64,000 bases of DNA from Sorangium cellulosum So ce56 (GTDB lineage: Bacteria > Myxococcota_A > Polyangia > Polyangiales > Polyangiaceae): assembly GCF_000067165.1 (NCBI RefSeq), contig NC_010162.1, positions 372,001 to 436,000 on the forward strand. The letters run 5' to 3'. Shown here one piece after another: positions 63,589 through 64,000 of this stretch. The position numbers and the translations under genes are program-made. Positions within the stretch are counted from its first letter, which is position 1; every line of letters starts with the position of its first letter. The notes below the pieces were generated by a model. It did not search any database. It had not been told where the DNA came from and saw only the letters and a list, made by a program, of their open reading frames with translations.

Positions 63589-64000
63589 ATGATCCTGCAT
63601 CAGGCCCAGGTCGAGCAGACGATCGACCGCGACGAGCGGGACAGGTTCATCAAGGAGCTCGTGGTGGTGCGGGTCCGCAGCACCGCGCACGAGTCCCCGC
63701 CGGCGAGCCGCGGGATCGAGGGGGCGCGCGCGCCGGGGGTGGAGGACGCGGAGTCGGTGGAGCGGGACGTGCCGCTGGCGATGATCCGCAAGCGGAGCGC
63801 GCGGCTCCGGAGCACGGTGGCGAGCGTGCTGCTGGTCCACGGGTACGGCCAGAACCGGTACATCTGGCACCTGCCGTCGCGGAGCTTCTCGAACTACCTG
63901 GCGCGCGCGGGCTTCGACGTCTTCAACCTGGACCTGCGGGGGCACGGTCGGTCGCGGCACCTCGGGGCGCGGCGGCCGGCCCACGTGACCGATTTCGTCC
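63589..64000 (+). CDS. Alpha/beta hydrolase, 3' end outside the window
   Basis: An open frame starts at the ATG at 63589 (after GGAAAGG) and runs to the window edge. The translation contains VASVLLVHGYGQNRYIWHLP, with the HG oxyanion-hole motif of alpha/beta hydrolases, and FDVFNLDLRGHGRSRH, the usual DLRGHGRS signature. The catalytic Ser, Asp and His come later and are not in the window. The first 90 residues form a charged N-terminal extension. It may be an esterase, lipase or epoxide-hydrolase-type enzyme. Confidence 0.85.
   Translation, partial: MILHQAQVEQTIDRDERDRFIKELVVVRVRSTAHESPPASRGIEGARAPGVEDAESVERDVPLAMIRKRSARLRSTVASVLLVHGYGQNRYIWHLPSRSFSNYLARAGFDVFNLDLRGHGRSRHLGARRPAHVTDFV

Noticed and set aside
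63274..63984. A minus-strand frame at the right end
   Set aside because: The plus strand carries an alpha/beta hydrolase with clear motifs; the antisense frame has no recognisable sequence and extends through the intergenic region.

Overview
The window is very GC-rich and has third-codon GC bias, closely packed genes, and many Hanks-type kinases, FHA, TPR and PEGA-type proteins, lipoproteins, a MYXO-CTERM anchor and Uma2-family proteins. Together these point to a large-genome myxobacterium of the Sorangium/Polyangiales kind. This is inferred from gene content only; there is no rRNA in the window and I saw no tRNA.

Layout. 1-3450 (minus strand): a compact operon with two radical SAM enzymes, a class I methyltransferase and a P-loop ATPase. 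3509-18422: a CRISPR-Cas system of subtype I-G (formerly I-U). The interference operon csb1(cas7)-csb2(cas5/6)-cas3-csb3(cas8) is on the minus strand; cas1 (without its usual Cas4 fusion and without a recognisable N-terminal domain) and cas2 are divergent on the plus strand. An Rpn/DUF4351-type nuclease-like gene, an IS701-family element broken by one stop codon and a hypothetical gene separate these from an array of 25 repeats and 24 spacers. 18524-26169: a small gene and then a type VI secretion island: VgrG with a peptidoglycan-binding-like tail, a large unrecognised protein that is a candidate effector, a Sel1-repeat lipoprotein that is a candidate immunity protein, and a small partner gene.

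26260-33261: a Uma2 protein, an OB-fold lipoprotein, a trypsin-fold lipoprotein whose catalytic serine is alanine, a dense cluster of palindromic repeats including two 112-bp MITEs that share ends and the CTAG target with the IS701 element, and a kinase/PEGA-type operon. 33717-41288: a transglutaminase/DUF2126 protein, a small lipoprotein, a zinc-peptidase-like lipoprotein, a protoglobin and an SDR oxidoreductase. 41437-50465: housekeeping and envelope genes (STAS-like protein, Cys-rich lipoprotein, O-methyltransferase, CoaX, FecCD permease, degenerate Nudix protein, zinc-ribbon/FHA protein, RuvA, lipoproteins, LysM protein). 50722-64000: a TPR protein, a matrixin-type protease with MYXO-CTERM, a protein joining an AT-hook and ribbon-helix-helix to an RNA-ligase-like domain, a second Uma2 protein, a 1576-residue kinase-AAA-TPR-GAF-sigma54 regulator, an outer-membrane protein and the start of an alpha/beta hydrolase.

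The best candidates for something undescribed are the VgrG-linked effector/immunity pair, the AT-hook/RHH/ligase fusion, the radical SAM pair operon, the palindromic repeat family with compensatory changes, and the IS701-MITE relationship.
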